Of a DNA stretch of 64,000 bases, positions 35,778 through 45,503 are shown piece by piece. The notes beneath the pieces are model-generated. The model searched no databases. It was not told the DNA's origin and saw only the letters and a list, made by a program, of their open reading frames with translations. Position 1 is the first letter of the stretch; every line of letters starts with the position of its first letter. Source of the DNA: Alcaligenes faecalis (GTDB lineage: Bacteria; Pseudomonadota; Gammaproteobacteria; Burkholderiales; Burkholderiaceae_B); contig NZ_CP031012.1 of assembly GCF_009497775.1 (NCBI RefSeq), positions 1,178,001 to 1,242,000 of the forward strand, in the 5' to 3' direction. The position numbers were made by a program, and so were the translations under genes.

Positions 35778-36686
35778 ATGCAGTCATTGTGGATGCTGGT
35801 AGCCTGCGCCATGTTTGCCATTATGGGGGCCTGTGTCAAAGTGTCCGCCGATGCGGGCGCATCAATGGCGCAAATCGTTTTGTTCCGGGGTGTGCCCTCA
35901 GTACTTCTTCTGGTTTTCTGGGCCAAGAGCCGTGGTTTACGGCTAGCTCCTCAAAGCTGGAAACTGCATATCCGACGTAATGTCTCCGGGGTCAGTTCCA
36001 TGTGGCTGGGTTTTCTGGCTCTGGCCAATCTGCCTTTGTCCACCGCCGTCAGCCTGAACTACACCGCTCCCTTGTTTATTGCTTTCTGGATGCTTGCCTG
36101 GGGCGGCACCCAGCGTGATCCTGTGCGTCTGATTGCGGTGCTGCTGGGCTTTATGGGCGTGATCGGCGTCTTGCGCCCCAGTATTACGCCGGACCAATGG
36201 TGGGCCGCCATGCTGGGCCTGTGTGCCGGTGCCTTGAGCGCAGTGGCCATGATGCAGGTACGTGCCCTGGGCCGTTCTGGCGAGCCCGAATGGCGCACCG
36301 TGCTGCTGTTTTCCTGTTTTGTCGTCTGTTCCAGTCTGGTTGGTCTTTTGTGGGAAGGCTGGCGCGAGCTCAGCTGGCGCGCCTGGCTGGCCTTGCTGGG
36401 GGTGGGTTTGTCCGGTTTGTTCGGGCAACTGACCATGACGCGTGCTTTTGGATTGGGCTCGGCCTTGTTGACCGCAGCCTTGCAATACACCACCATTATT
36501 TTCGCCGCCCTGATTGGCATTGCTTTCTGGGGCGATGTGCCAGACTGGTTAGCCTGGGCTGGCATGGCATTGATTATTGGGTCTGGTCTGTTGTCGGCCT
36601 GGCGTACCTACAGCGAGGATCGTATCTTGCGAGGTCAGGCCACGGCAGTCGAGCAGGCTCCCGTCAAGGAGGCAGAACGTGTTTGA
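35778..36686 (+). CDS. DMT-superfamily (EamA) transporter
   Basis: A 302-residue inner-membrane carrier with ten predicted helices in two EamA repeats. The first repeat includes SLNYTAPLFIAFWML, the second ALLTAALQYTTIIFAALIG. The family exports amino acids, nucleotides or other metabolites; substrate is unknown. The start is uncertain: the frame opens at 35676 but the first helix begins at Met35 of that frame (ATG 35778), and no good ribosome site marks either. The stop overlaps the sulfurtransferase start by 8 bp, so the two are coupled. Confidence 0.88.
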   Translation: MQSLWMLVACAMFAIMGACVKVSADAGASMAQIVLFRGVPSVLLLVFWAKSRGLRLAPQSWKLHIRRNVSGVSSMWLGFLALANLPLSTAVSLNYTAPLFIAFWMLAWGGTQRDPVRLIAVLLGFMGVIGVLRPSITPDQWWAAMLGLCAGALSAVAMMQVRALGRSGEPEWRTVLLFSCFVVCSSLVGLLWEGWRELSWRAWLALLGVGLSGLFGQLTMTRAFGLGSALLTAALQYTTIIFAALIGIAFWGDVPDWLAWAGMALIIGSGLLSAWRTYSEDRILRGQATAVEQAPVKEAERV

Positions 36687-37530
36687 ATTTCTGATTAGCG
36701 CAGAACAAGTCCAGGCCAATCTGAATAATTCGGAGTGGCTGATTCTGGATGTACGCCATGATTTGGCCGACCATCAGGCAGGACGACGCGCTTATGAACA
36801 GGGGCATATTCCGGGTGCAGTGTTTCTGGATCACGAGGTCGATCTGGCTGCACCCAAGACGGGTCTGAATGGCCGTCATCCTTTGCCCAGCCGTCAGGAG
36901 CTGGCGCAGCTTTTGCAGAAAAATGGCTTGCGCGATGGTATGCAAGTTGTGGTCTACGATGCCCAGAGCTCTTTGTTCGCCAGCCATATGTGGTGGATGC
37001 TGCGCTGGCTGGGTCATCCCCAGGTCGCCATTCTGGACGGTGGCTGGCAAGCCTGGCAGCAATTGGGCGGAGCCGAAGAAAGCGGTCCGGCCAAACCTGC
37101 CCCAGCCGCGGCTGAATTGAGCGTGCCAGAGCAGGCCGCCATGCCTACCGTGCAAACCGAACAGGTTCTGAAAAACCTCTCCAAACCTATCTTTACCGTG
37201 CTGGATGCGCGCGCTGCTGAACGATATCGCGGTGATGTGGAACCGATGGACCCGGTCGCGGGTCATATCCCCGACGCGCTTAACCGTTCGCATCTGAATA
37301 ATCTGGGCGAACAAGGGCGGTTCAAACCCGCCGAGCAGTTACGCCAGGAGTTTCAGGACTTGCTGGGGGCGATTTCGGCTGAGATGGTTGTGCATCAGTG
37401 TGGATCGGGCATTACAGCTTGTCACAATCTTTTTGCCATGGAATTGGCTGGCCTGTCCGGCTCCAGTATCTATCCCGGCTCCTGGAGTGAATGGGTCAGC
37501 GACGCCAGCCGGCCTGTTGCGCGCAGCTAG
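36679..37530 (+). CDS. Two-domain sulfurtransferase (rhodanese/mercaptopyruvate type)
   Basis: A 283-residue protein with two rhodanese domains. The N-terminal domain (about 5-130; ILDVRHDLADH, VVVYDAQSSLFASHMWWMLRWLG) lacks the cysteine. The C-terminal domain has the active loop HQCGSGITACHN with catalytic Cys241 and a second cysteine at 248. CGSG-type loops are seen in 3-mercaptopyruvate sulfurtransferases. The start is GTG at 36679 with AAGGAGG at 36667-36672; it overlaps the end of the DMT gene. A terminator follows at 37557. Confidence 0.92.
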   Translation: MFEFLISAEQVQANLNNSEWLILDVRHDLADHQAGRRAYEQGHIPGAVFLDHEVDLAAPKTGLNGRHPLPSRQELAQLLQKNGLRDGMQVVVYDAQSSLFASHMWWMLRWLGHPQVAILDGGWQAWQQLGGAEESGPAKPAPAAAELSVPEQAAMPTVQTEQVLKNLSKPIFTVLDARAAERYRGDVEPMDPVAGHIPDALNRSHLNNLGEQGRFKPAEQLRQEFQDLLGAISAEMVVHQCGSGITACHNLFAMELAGLSGSSIYPGSWSEWVSDASRPVARS

Positions 37531-37556
37531 TTTGCTGACTTGCCCTCGTGGTGCTG

Positions 37557-37584
37557 AAAAAGCCGCCTTAGGGCGGCTTTTTTT
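37557..37584 (+). terminator. Terminator after the sulfurtransferase gene
   Basis: Perfect 11-bp stem AAAAAGCCGCC/GGCGGCTTTTT with loop TTAG and two extra T's. Confidence 0.9.
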
Positions 37585-37711
37585 ACCGCTTTATCCCGGT
37601 ACGGACTCTCTATCCTGTTTGTAGGCTACCGCCTGACGCAGGCTCCCGTACAATGCCACTTCCAATTGGGCCTCGGCTAGTCCGGACGGCCCTCATTGAT
37701 CAGGAATAGTT

Positions 37712-37978
37712 ATGGTTAAATCTCGCGATGATAATCAAAGCGCCCAGGCGCCAGCCCAGCAGGATTTCGAGTCCGCTCTGGCACAACTGGAAGCGCTGGT
37801 CGCTCGCATGGAAAGCGGGGCATTGCCGCTGGAGCAGGCTTTGCAGGCTTATGAGCAGGGCGTGGAATTAGCCCAATTGTGTCAGCGCAAGCTGGACCTT
37901 GCACAAGAACAAGTCAGCGTATTGCAAGGCAATCTGCTGCGCCCCTTGTCCGGGGATGAAGCTGTTGGAGATAGTTAA
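37712..37978 (+). CDS. xseB: Exodeoxyribonuclease VII small subunit
   Basis: An 88-residue XseB. The signature is FESALAQLEALVARMESGALPLEQALQAYEQGV in shortened form FESALAQLEALV and ALQAYEQG. The mature protein is a helical hairpin that binds XseA; no xseA gene is nearby. The N-terminal 15 residues are polar and variable. AGGAA precedes the ATG. It is followed by ispA with one base between the stop and the start, the usual xseB-ispA-dxs order. Confidence 0.95.
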   Translation: MVKSRDDNQSAQAPAQQDFESALAQLEALVARMESGALPLEQALQAYEQGVELAQLCQRKLDLAQEQVSVLQGNLLRPLSGDEAVGDS

Positions 37979-37979
37979 G

Positions 37980-38888
37980 ATGAGTTCTACCAGTTTTTCT
38001 GATTGGCTGCAGGCGCGGGTTGAGCAGACTGAGACCGTACTGGAACAGTTGCTGCCCCCTGTCAGCCAGGAACCCGCACGTTTGCACGAAGCCATGCGCT
38101 ACTCCGTGCTGGGTGGTGGCAAGCGCGTGCGCGCTGCCCTGGTGTATGCCGCCGGTGAGGCTGCCTTGCAAGGCAAGCCCATGGCGGCTGCCCAATTGAA
38201 AGCCCTGGAGCTGGCAGCCGCGGCAGTGGAATTGATCCACGCCTACTCGCTGGTTCATGACGATTTGCCTTGCATGGACGACGACAAATTGCGTCGTGGT
38301 CGCCCGACCACCCATGTGCAGTTTGATGAAGCCTGCGCCATGCTGGCGGGCGATGCCTTGCAACCCCTGGCTTTCGAGCTCTTGGCCCAAATGCCGATTG
38401 CTCCTGCGCTGATTGTGCAAGCCATTACCCAATTGGCTCAGGCCGCGGGCAGTGCCGGTATGGCCGGTGGTCAGGCCATTGATTGCGCTAGCGTGGGCAT
38501 CGCCCTGGACCGCGATCAGCTGCAAGAGATGCACAGCATGAAAACAGGCGCCATGTTGCAAGCCAGTGTTTTGCTGGGTGGTATCGTGGCGGGTGCGTCT
38601 TCTACCGTGCGTAATGGTTTGGAGGAGTACGCCCAGGCTGTGGGTCTGGCCTTCCAGGTTGTGGACGATATTCTGGACGTGACGGCGGATACCGCCACGC
38701 TGGGCAAGACGGCCGGTAAAGATGCCGCCGACAACAAACCCACCTATGTCTCCATCCTGGGTATGGACGGATCGCGCGAGCTGCTGGGTGCGCTGAACGA
38801 GCAGGCCCAGTTGGCCTTGCGCCCCTTGGGGCCTGCCGCGGCACGCCTGACGCAACTGGCTGACTACATCGTGGGTCGCAATCATTAA
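37980..38888 (+). CDS. ispA: Farnesyl diphosphate synthase IspA
   Basis: A 302-residue short-chain trans-prenyltransferase making FPP from IPP and DMAPP. The first Asp-rich motif is DDLPCMD at 94-100 and the second DDILD at 229-233; YSVLGGGKRVRAAL (41-54) binds IPP. The ATG at 37980 follows GGAG at 37967-37970 inside the end of xseB. The frame is open to 37899 but those residues would be antisense to nothing and unlike the family. Its FPP can feed ubiquinone, undecaprenyl phosphate and the squalene genes at 55-58 kb. Confidence 0.95.
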   Translation: MSSTSFSDWLQARVEQTETVLEQLLPPVSQEPARLHEAMRYSVLGGGKRVRAALVYAAGEAALQGKPMAAAQLKALELAAAAVELIHAYSLVHDDLPCMDDDKLRRGRPTTHVQFDEACAMLAGDALQPLAFELLAQMPIAPALIVQAITQLAQAAGSAGMAGGQAIDCASVGIALDRDQLQEMHSMKTGAMLQASVLLGGIVAGASSTVRNGLEEYAQAVGLAFQVVDDILDVTADTATLGKTAGKDAADNKPTYVSILGMDGSRELLGALNEQAQLALRPLGPAAARLTQLADYIVGRNH

Positions 38889-39002
38889 GCGACGCAGGGC
38901 CTGTGCAACTTTGGCACAGGCCAAGAAGCGTTTTACAATAGCCGATTGGCGATTGTTTTTAGACAGTCGCTTCACTTATTTGCCCGGATAGACGTCTTTA
39001 GT

Positions 39003-40868
39003 ATGACAACCGTTTCCCTAGAGCAGATCCAGTCTCCCGCCGACTTGCGCCAGCTTGATCAACGTGATCTTCCCGAGCTGGCACGACAACTGCGCGAGTT
39101 TGTTCTGCAATCCGTATCCAAAACCGGTGGGCATTTGTCGTCCAATCTGGGCACGGTTGAACTGACCACTGCCTTGCACTATGTGTTCGAGACTCCCCAC
39201 GACCGTATCGTGTGGGATGTGGGGCATCAGTCCTATCCGCACAAGATTCTGACTGGCCGCCGCGATCAGATGGGTGGCTTGCGTCAGCAAGATGGCATCT
39301 CCGGTTTCCCCAAACGCTCCGAGTCCGAGTACGACGACTTTGGCACCGCCCATTCCTCGACTTCGATTTCCGCGGTGCTGGGCATGGCCGTGGCCTCGCG
39401 CAATGCCGGGATCGAGCGTCAGCACATTGCCGTGATCGGTGATGGCGCGATGACGGCCGGTATGGCGTTTGAAGCCCTGAACAATGCCGGTGTGACGCCC
39501 GATGTGAATGTGCTGGTGGTGCTGAACGACAACGATATGTCGATCTCCCCGCCTGTGGGTGCCCTGAATCATTATCTGGCTCGCCTGATGTCGGGCCGCT
39601 TCTATGCCGCGGCCAAGAATGTGGGCCGTACTGTCTTGCAGCATGTCCCGCCTGTTCTGGAACTGGCGCGCAAGTTTGAAGGCCACGCCAAGGGGATTCT
39701 GTCTCCGGCCACGCTGTTTGAAGAGCTGGGTTTTAACTACGTAGGCCCGATTGATGGCCACGATCTGGATGCGCTGGTCTCTACCTTGAGCAATCTGCGT
39801 AATCTGGGTGGTTTGCAGTTCCTGCATGTGGTTACCCGTAAGGGGCAGGGTTACAAGCTGGCTGAGGCCGACCCGGTCCTCTATCACGGCCCAGGCAAAT
39901 TTGATCCCTCCGTGGGTCTGGTTACGCCTACGACCAAGCCACGTCCTACGTTTACGCAGATCTTCGGTCAGTGGCTGTGCGACATGGCCAAACAGGACCA
40001 GCGTCTGTACGGTATTACCCCCGCCATGCGTGAAGGCAGTGGCATGGTGGAGTTCGAGCAGCAATTCCCCCGTCGTTATTTCGATGTGGGCATTGCCGAG
40101 CAGCACGCCGTGACCTTTGCCGGTGGTTTGGCCTGTGAAGGACAAAAGCCGGTTGTGGCGATTTACTCCACCTTCCTGCAGCGCGGCTACGATCAGCTGA
40201 TTCATGACGTGGCCCTGCAGAATCTGGATGTCACGTTTGCGCTGGATCGCGCCGGTATTGTGGGCGCAGACGGGGCAACGCATGCCGGTAATTACGACAT
40301 CGCCTTTTTGCGCTGCATTCCGAACATGGTGGTGGCCACGCCGTCGGACGAAAACGAAACCCGCTTGTTGCTGACCTGTTGTTATCAGCACCCAGGGCCC
40401 AGCTCGGTGCGCTACCCGCGCGGAGCCGGTATCGGTGCTGAAGTGGATCAGGAACTGCATACCGTGCCGCTGGGCAAGGCCAATCTGCGTCGTCAGGGCA
40501 AGAATCTGGCCATTCTGGCTTTTGGTCCCGTATTACACGAAGCCCTGAAAGCGGCCGAGGTTCTGGACGCTACCGTGGTGGACATGCGTTTTGTGAAACC
40601 CATGGACGAAGCCTTGCTGCAAGAGCTGGCACAAAGCCATCAGGCGTTTGTGACAGTGGAAGAAGGCTGTTTGATGGGTGGCGCAGGCAGCGCGGTACTG
40701 GAGTTTGTCAGCCGTGATGCGCTGGTGATGCCCGTGCTGCAACTGGGCTACCCCGACGAGTTCATCGACCACGGTGATCAGAAGAAAATTGCGCAGGATC
40801 TGGGTCTGGATGCCGGCGGCATCGAGCGCTCGATTCGTGAACGCTTCTCAAGTTTGCTTGAGGCGTGA
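39003..40868 (+). CDS. dxs: 1-deoxy-D-xylulose-5-phosphate synthase
   Basis: A 621-residue ThDP enzyme, first step of the MEP isoprenoid pathway (pyruvate plus glyceraldehyde 3-phosphate). Features include [31 protein letters not shown], the ThDP motif [18 protein letters not shown] near 150-167, and the transketolase-like [19 protein letters not shown]. The ATG at 39003 gives the family length. It follows ispA by 114 bp; that gap has a 9-bp GGCCTGTGC/GCACAGGCC hairpin (38898-38922) lacking a T-run, so readthrough from ispA is likely. Confidence 0.97.
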   Translation: MTTVSLEQIQSPADLRQLDQRDLPELARQLREFVLQSVSKTGGHLSSNLGTVELTTALHYVFETPHDRIVWDVGHQSYPHKILTGRRDQMGGLRQQDGISGFPKRSESEYDDFGTAHSSTSISAVLGMAVASRNAGIERQHIAVIGDGAMTAGMAFEALNNAGVTPDVNVLVVLNDNDMSISPPVGALNHYLARLMSGRFYAAAKNVGRTVLQHVPPVLELARKFEGHAKGILSPATLFEELGFNYVGPIDGHDLDALVSTLSNLRNLGGLQFLHVVTRKGQGYKLAEADPVLYHGPGKFDPSVGLVTPTTKPRPTFTQIFGQWLCDMAKQDQRLYGITPAMREGSGMVEFEQQFPRRYFDVGIAEQHAVTFAGGLACEGQKPVVAIYSTFLQRGYDQLIHDVALQNLDVTFALDRAGIVGADGATHAGNYDIAFLRCIPNMVVATPSDENETRLLLTCCYQHPGPSSVRYPRGAGIGAEVDQELHTVPLGKANLRRQGKNLAILAFGPVLHEALKAAEVLDATVVDMRFVKPMDEALLQELAQSHQAFVTVEEGCLMGGAGSAVLEFVSRDALVMPVLQLGYPDEFIDHGDQKKIAQDLGLDAGGIERSIRERFSSLLEA

Positions 40869-40957
40869 GGCAATTTCTGCACAGTTTAGGGTTTAAATAC
40901 CCCAATATGCGCGTTCTTGTTAAGGTTATCGAACCTCGCTTGCGATAAGCGTAAGAT

Positions 40958-40971
40958 AATAATTCATTATT
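40958..40971. promoter_or_regulatory. AT-rich palindrome upstream of folE2
   Basis: AATAAT-TC-ATTATT, two perfect 6-bp arms 40 bp before the folE2 start. A second inverted pair TTATCG/CGATAA lies just upstream (40926-40948). FolE2 genes are under the zinc regulator Zur in some bacteria, so this is a possible operator; no consensus match is claimed. Confidence 0.35.
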
Positions 40972-41011
40972 GTTTTTATTTACGGTTGCGGCTCTGTCGT
41001 AGCTGAAGCTG

Positions 41012-41821
41012 ATGGATATGAATACAGTGTCGGAATCGCCTTTGGTCATGCCAGATGTGCAAAGCAGCATGGATACACGCCGTGTTGCGATTCAGCGCGT
41101 GGGTGTGCGCGGGGTGCGGCATCCGATGATGCTGGACCTGCAAGGGCAGGCCGTGCCCACCGTGGCGCAATGGGAGTTGACGGTGGCCTTGCCACCCGAA
41201 GAAAAAGGCACCCATATGTCGCGCTTTGTGGCTTTGCTGGAAGAGTACCGCCGTCAAGCCATGACGCCCGCCGGTTTTGTGCAGATGGCTCAGGCCATGC
41301 TGCCTTTGCTCAATGCCGGGCGTGGCGACATGACAGCCACCTTCCCCGTTTTCCTGGAAAAAGTGGCACCCGTATCGGGTGTGGCCAGCCTGATGGATTA
41401 CACCGTCAGCTGGACAGCACGTGTCGGTGTGGATGCCCAGCCTGAATTTGAATTGTCCGTGCTGGTTCCCGTAACCAGCCTGTGCCCGTGCTCCAAGGCC
41501 ATTTCGGAGTACGGTGCGCATAATCAACGCTCGCACGTCACCGTGCAGGCCGTGTTTGCGGATCCGGCTGCGCTGGATTTGCCTATGCTGATCAAGTCGG
41601 TTGAAGAGCAGGCATCCTGCCAGCTGTGGGGCTTGCTCAAGCGCACTGACGAAAAATACGTCACCGAATACGCTTACGACAATCCCAAGTTTGTCGAAGA
41701 CCTGGTGCGTGATGTGGCCGTCAGCGTGCGCAGCCTGCCCGGAGTGTTGCGTTATAGCATCGAAGCCGAGAATTTTGAGTCGATTCACAATCACTCTGCC
41801 TACGCAAGCGTGCAGGGCTAA
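41012..41821 (+). CDS. folE2: GTP cyclohydrolase FolE2 (GCYH-IB)
   Basis: A 269-residue type IB GTP cyclohydrolase I, first step of folate synthesis from GTP. The diagnostic motif is [20 protein letters not shown], with metal-ligand Cys158 and neighbouring Cys160. GVRGVRHPM and [10 protein letters not shown] are also family blocks. Type IB enzymes work with metals other than zinc and often replace or back up FolE. Two ATGs (41012, 41018) are possible starts; the first is used. An AT-rich palindrome lies upstream at 40958. Confidence 0.95.
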   Translation: MDMNTVSESPLVMPDVQSSMDTRRVAIQRVGVRGVRHPMMLDLQGQAVPTVAQWELTVALPPEEKGTHMSRFVALLEEYRRQAMTPAGFVQMAQAMLPLLNAGRGDMTATFPVFLEKVAPVSGVASLMDYTVSWTARVGVDAQPEFELSVLVPVTSLCPCSKAISEYGAHNQRSHVTVQAVFADPAALDLPMLIKSVEEQASCQLWGLLKRTDEKYVTEYAYDNPKFVEDLVRDVAVSVRSLPGVLRYSIEAENFESIHNHSAYASVQG

Positions 41822-41831
41822 GGCTTTTGGC

Positions 41832-41861
41832 TTGTCAGCCAGCCTTTCTTGGTGCTAGTAT
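41832..41861 (+). promoter_or_regulatory. Probable promoter of the rpsF operon
   Basis: TTGTCA (41832-41837) and TAGTAT (41856-41861) with an 18-bp spacer. This leaves a leader of about 97 bases before rpsF, long enough for the S6/S18-type leader control known elsewhere. Confidence 0.6.
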
Positions 41862-41964
41862 CTATGGTTTCTTGCTCGACCCGGATTGAATGGGCGGGCT
41901 GTCGCGCTTGGTGCCTGACTGGTTTTACAGCGGGTAGTAGGCGATATCCACAAGGAGTTGTTCC

Positions 41965-42363
41965 ATGCGTCACTACGAAGTAGTGTTCATTGTGCATCCC
42001 GATCAAAGCGAGCAAGTGCCCGCCATGATCGAGCGCTATTCGGCGATTGTTACTTCCGAAGGCGGTGCTATTCATCGTCTGGAAGACTGGGGCCGCCGTC
42101 AACTGGCTTACCCAATCCAGAAACTGGTCAAGGCTCACTACGTGTGCCTGAACATCGAATGCGGTCAGTCCACTCTGGACGAACTGGAGCATTCCTTCCG
42201 CTACAACGACGCTATCTTGCGTTACCTCGTCGCTGGCACGAAGAAAGCCCCTGAAGGCGCTTCGGTCATGATGAAGTCCGTCGAACGCGAAGAAGCACGT
42301 AAAGCAAGTACTGAAGCCAGCGCTCCTGCAGCTGCTGACGCTGAAGCTCAAGCTGAAGAGTAA
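41965..42363 (+). CDS. rpsF: 30S ribosomal protein S6
   Basis: A 132-residue S6. The N-terminus [19 protein letters not shown] and the segment [21 protein letters not shown] (key [12 protein letters not shown]) are diagnostic. The last 25 residues are Ala/Glu-rich, as is common. S6 binds 16S rRNA as a dimer with S18, whose gene rpsR lies downstream. AAGGAG precedes the ATG. First gene of rpsF-priB-rpsR-rplI. Confidence 0.97.
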   Translation: MRHYEVVFIVHPDQSEQVPAMIERYSAIVTSEGGAIHRLEDWGRRQLAYPIQKLVKAHYVCLNIECGQSTLDELEHSFRYNDAILRYLVAGTKKAPEGASVMMKSVEREEARKASTEASAPAAADAEAQAEE

Positions 42364-42376
42364 TAGCTCCGACTGC

Positions 42377-42694
42377 GTGAACCAGTTCTCTCTTGCCGGT
42401 CAGCTTATCGACATCAAGCCTTTGCGTTATACGCCGGCGGGTGTCCCAGCTCTGGAATTGGTCCTGGAACACGAATCTTCCGTAATGGAAGCCGGTCACT
42501 CCCGGCAAATCGTCTTGACGATGCAGGTAGTGGCTCTGGGAAATAATGCATTGGGTCTGGCAGACACTCCTTTGGGAGCCCGTTTGCAGCTACAAGGTTT
42601 TATTGCCCCCGCCCGTAAAGGCTCGACGCGACTGGTGCTGCATGTACAGCACTATCAGCGTCACTTTCCGGGACAAGGCTCTGTTACGGTTTGA
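42377..42694 (+). CDS. priB: Primosomal replication protein N (PriB)
   Basis: A 105-residue single-stranded-DNA-binding OB-fold protein of the PriA-PriB-DnaT restart pathway. The pattern NQFSLAGQLIDIKPLRYTPAGVPALELVLEH (key LRYTPAGVPALEL) is typical of betaproteobacterial PriB. It starts with GTG at 42377, 13 bp after rpsF, and lies between rpsF and rpsR as in E. coli, which supports the call. Confidence 0.93.
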   Translation: MNQFSLAGQLIDIKPLRYTPAGVPALELVLEHESSVMEAGHSRQIVLTMQVVALGNNALGLADTPLGARLQLQGFIAPARKGSTRLVLHVQHYQRHFPGQGSVTV

Positions 42695-42783
42695 CTGGTC
42701 TGGCTCGATCGTCGCGAAGTGTTCAACACCTCGCTTCACACTGAATTCTTCCGGGTATAGCCCGGTTACTAACGAGGCACAAA

Positions 42784-43056
42784 ATGGCTTTCCGTAGAGG
42801 CAAAGACAAAAAACGCAAATTTGCACAACAGAACCCACTGTTCAAGCGCCGCAAATTCTGCCGCTTCACCGTCGCTGGCGTTGAAGAAATTGATTACAAA
42901 GATCTGGACACCCTGCGTGATTTCATCCAGGAAAATGGCAAGATCATCCCTGCACGTTTGACGGGCACCAAAGCTCACTACCAGCGTCAGCTGGACACCG
43001 CTGTCAAGCGCGCTCGTTTCCTGGCTCTGTTGCCGTACACCGACAACCACAAATAA
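42784..43056 (+). CDS. rpsR: 30S ribosomal protein S18
   Basis: A 90-residue S18 with the signature [13 protein letters not shown], then [24 protein letters not shown] and the basic [21 protein letters not shown] end. The single cysteine of the CRFT block fits a C-minus type with only one Cys, so no zinc ribbon is expected. ACGAGG lies 8 bases before the start. Confidence 0.97.
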   Translation: MAFRRGKDKKRKFAQQNPLFKRRKFCRFTVAGVEEIDYKDLDTLRDFIQENGKIIPARLTGTKAHYQRQLDTAVKRARFLALLPYTDNHK

Positions 43057-43074
43057 TCCAGAGGAACCTTAGTC

Positions 43075-43530
43075 ATGCAAGTTATTTTGCTCGAAAAAGT
43101 CGCCAACCTGGGTAATCTGGGTGACGTTGTGCGCGTACGTGATGGTTACGCCCGTAATTTCCTGCTGCCACGCAAAGTTGCCCGCCGTGCTACGGCTGCT
43201 GCTCTGCAAGAGTTCGAAGCACGTCGTGCCGAACTGGAAAAGCTGCAAGCTGAAAAGCTGGCCGCTGCTCAGGCTCAGAACGAAAAGCTGAACGGCCAAA
43301 CTTTCACCCTGGTTCAAAAAGCCGGCGTGGACGGTCGTTTGTTCGGCTCCGTGACCACCATGGACATCGCTGCTGCATTGCAAAATGCTGGCTTTGCCGA
43401 CCTGGTCAAGACTCAGGTTCGTCTGCCAGACGGTCACCTGAAAGCTATCGGCGAGTACCCCGTTCAGGTTGTTCTGCACCCTGACGTGATCGCTGAAATC
43501 AGCGTTGTGGTTCAAGGCGACGTAGCCTAA
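43075..43530 (+). CDS. rplI: 50S ribosomal protein L9
   Basis: A 151-residue L9. The N-terminal domain has [19 protein letters not shown] and [15 protein letters not shown], joined by a long helix (about 40-75) to the C-terminal domain with [14 protein letters not shown]. It follows rpsR by 18 bp with a GAGGAA site. The operon ends at the terminator at 43585. Confidence 0.97.
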   Translation: MQVILLEKVANLGNLGDVVRVRDGYARNFLLPRKVARRATAAALQEFEARRAELEKLQAEKLAAAQAQNEKLNGQTFTLVQKAGVDGRLFGSVTTMDIAAALQNAGFADLVKTQVRLPDGHLKAIGEYPVQVVLHPDVIAEISVVVQGDVA

Positions 43531-43584
43531 GACTAGCGCGTTGACGCATGGTACATTCTTTCATGGAGTGTATCTGCCAAGCTC

Positions 43585-43612
43585 AAAAAAGCCGGTGCAA
43601 GCCGGCTTTTTT
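43585..43612 (+). terminator. Terminator of the rpsF-rplI operon
   Basis: Perfect 11-bp stem AAAAAAGCCGG/CCGGCTTTTTT around TGCAAG. Confidence 0.92.
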
Positions 43613-43804
43613 GTTTTCTCTTCATTCTGTTTGAAGAGAGCCAGCACGCCTGCGGCGTGACTGTGCTGCCGCATTCGGTCCTGTCAGCCCAACACCCTGT
43701 TGAGCCTGACTGTTCTGACCCCAGATACACAGACTGTTCAAGCCCGCACAACATACTCTGTTGGCTGCGGCGTCGATTTTTTTCCTTGATTTGAAGGTAT
43801 ATGC

Positions 43805-45175
43805 ATGGAAAGCAAGTCAGCCAAATCCGATTCAACGCTGGATTACCTTAGGGTCCCACCTCATTCCATTGAGGCGGAGCAGTCGGTGCTCGGTGGCTTG
43901 TTGCTCGATAATGCCGCGTTTGACCGTGTGGCCGATATTGTCACCGACGAGGATTTTTATCGTTTTGATCACAAGCTGATCTGGCAACACATTACCCGCT
44001 TGATTGGTCTGGCCCGTCCTGCCGACGTGGTCACGGTGTTTGAGTCCCTGTCGGTGGCGGGCAAGCAGGAAGAGGTGGGCGGCCTGGCGTATCTGAATGC
44101 GCTGGCTCACAACACGCCCTCGGCGGCCAACATTCGTCGCTACGCCGAGATCGTGCGCGAGCGCTCCACGCTGCGCAAGCTGGTAACCGTTGCCGATGAC
44201 ATTTCCTCGGCAGCCTTCAACCCGCAGGGCAAGGAAGCCCGCCAGATTCTGGACGAAGCGGAAACCCGCGTGTTCCAGATCGCCCAGGAAGGAGCGCGAG
44301 GCTCGCAGGGCTTTCTGGAAATTCAGCCCTTGCTGAGCCAGGTGGTGGAACGTATTGACGAGCTCTACCACCGTGAAGGTGATTCGGAAGTTACCGGGGT
44401 GCCGACGGGCTTTGCGGATCTGGACAAGATGACCTCGGGTTTGCAAGCCGGTGACCTGGTGATTGTGGCGGGGCGTCCTTCCATGGGTAAAACCTCGTTC
44501 TCCATGAATATTGGCGAACACGTGGCTATTGCACAGGGCTTGCCCGTTGCCGTGTTTTCCATGGAAATGGGCGCGGTGCAGCTGGCCATGCGTATGGTGG
44601 GTTCGGTTGGTTTGCTGGACCAGCACCGCATGCGTACCGGCAAGCTGACTGCCGACGATTGGCCGCGCCTGACGCATGCCGTGCAGCAGGTGCAGGAAGC
44701 CCAGATTTACATTGATGAAACGCCCGGCCTGTCTTCTATGGAAGTGCGTGCACGGGCTCGACGACTGGCACGGCAGTGCGGCCAGCTTGGCTTGATCATC
44801 ATCGACTACTTGCAGCTGATGTCTTCAAGCGGTGGCGAAAACCGGGCAACGGAAATTTCTGAAATCAGTCGTTCCTTGAAGGGTCTGGCCAAAGAGCTGA
44901 ACTGCCCCTTGATTGCCTTGTCGCAGCTGAACCGCAGCCTGGAACAACGACCCAACAAACGTCCTGTGATGAGTGACTTGCGGGAATCGGGCGCTATTGA
45001 GCAGGATGCTGACTTGATCTTGTTTATTTACCGTGACGAGGTCTACAACCCTGACTCACCGGACAAGGGCACGGCTGAAATCATTATTGGTAAGCAGCGT
45101 AACGGTCCTATCGGTTCGGTTCGCTTGACCTTTGCCGGTGCCAGTACGCGCTTTCTGGATTACATGCCCACGTAA
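43805..45175 (+). CDS. dnaB: Replicative DNA helicase DnaB
   Basis: A 456-residue hexameric 5'-3' helicase. The N-terminal domain begins PPHSIEAEQSVLGGLLLDN; the RecA-like domain has Walker A GRPSMGKTSFSMNIG, Walker B LGLIIIDYLQLM and a SDLRESGAIEQDADLILFIYR block. AAGG lies 9 bases before the ATG. It follows rplI, the order seen in E. coli relatives, but the terminator at 43585 separates the units; the 274-bp gap carries no gene and no obvious consensus promoter. A strong terminator follows at 45241. Confidence 0.97.
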   Translation: MESKSAKSDSTLDYLRVPPHSIEAEQSVLGGLLLDNAAFDRVADIVTDEDFYRFDHKLIWQHITRLIGLARPADVVTVFESLSVAGKQEEVGGLAYLNALAHNTPSAANIRRYAEIVRERSTLRKLVTVADDISSAAFNPQGKEARQILDEAETRVFQIAQEGARGSQGFLEIQPLLSQVVERIDELYHREGDSEVTGVPTGFADLDKMTSGLQAGDLVIVAGRPSMGKTSFSMNIGEHVAIAQGLPVAVFSMEMGAVQLAMRMVGSVGLLDQHRMRTGKLTADDWPRLTHAVQQVQEAQIYIDETPGLSSMEVRARARRLARQCGQLGLIIIDYLQLMSSSGGENRATEISEISRSLKGLAKELNCPLIALSQLNRSLEQRPNKRPVMSDLRESGAIEQDADLILFIYRDEVYNPDSPDKGTAEIIIGKQRNGPIGSVRLTFAGASTRFLDYMPT

Positions 45176-45503
45176 TAGGCTAAAGGTCTGTGTTCATGTG
45201 TGTGTTCATACGCGCATGACGGACAGCAGGGTGAAGAACAAAAGGGGAGGCATACATTGGTATGCCTCCCCTTTATTTCGTGTTGCTGAGGCATATGAAG
45301 GAACAGGTTGATCTGTTGAGTTGCAACAGGCAATCGGCCTGGGAGCTGGTCTTCTTGAGGCTATGAAAGACGGATTAAAGTTTGGAGGTTCGTAGCCTGG
45401 AAGAGGGATATCAACCCGAGTTTGAAGCTAACTACTCTTGGGCAAGTAAGTAGCCCAAGAAGCAGTGTAGAGAGCGCCCCCGTCCTTTCAGCCCTCGCTC
45501 CTT
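45176..45503. other. 328-bp convergent spacer after dnaB
   Basis: No gene is visible. It holds the dnaB terminator (45241-45274), a perfect 8-bp hairpin TCTTGGGC/GCCCAAGA (45436-45443 and 45453-45460) without a T-run, and a tandem 16-bp near repeat with core CCTTTCAGCCC at about 45484-45515. The second unit of that repeat covers the stop codon of the symporter gene. Confidence 0.6.
45241..45278 (+). terminator. Terminator of dnaB
   Basis: Perfect 15-bp stem AAAGGGGAGGCATAC with its complement (45260-45274), loop ATTG, then ATTT. The flanking A's on the other side allow some action on the minus strand. Confidence 0.85.

Noticed and set aside
38898..38922. A 9-bp GC-rich hairpin between ispA and dxs as a terminator
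   Set aside because: It has no U-run after the stem, so the genes may still be cotranscribed.
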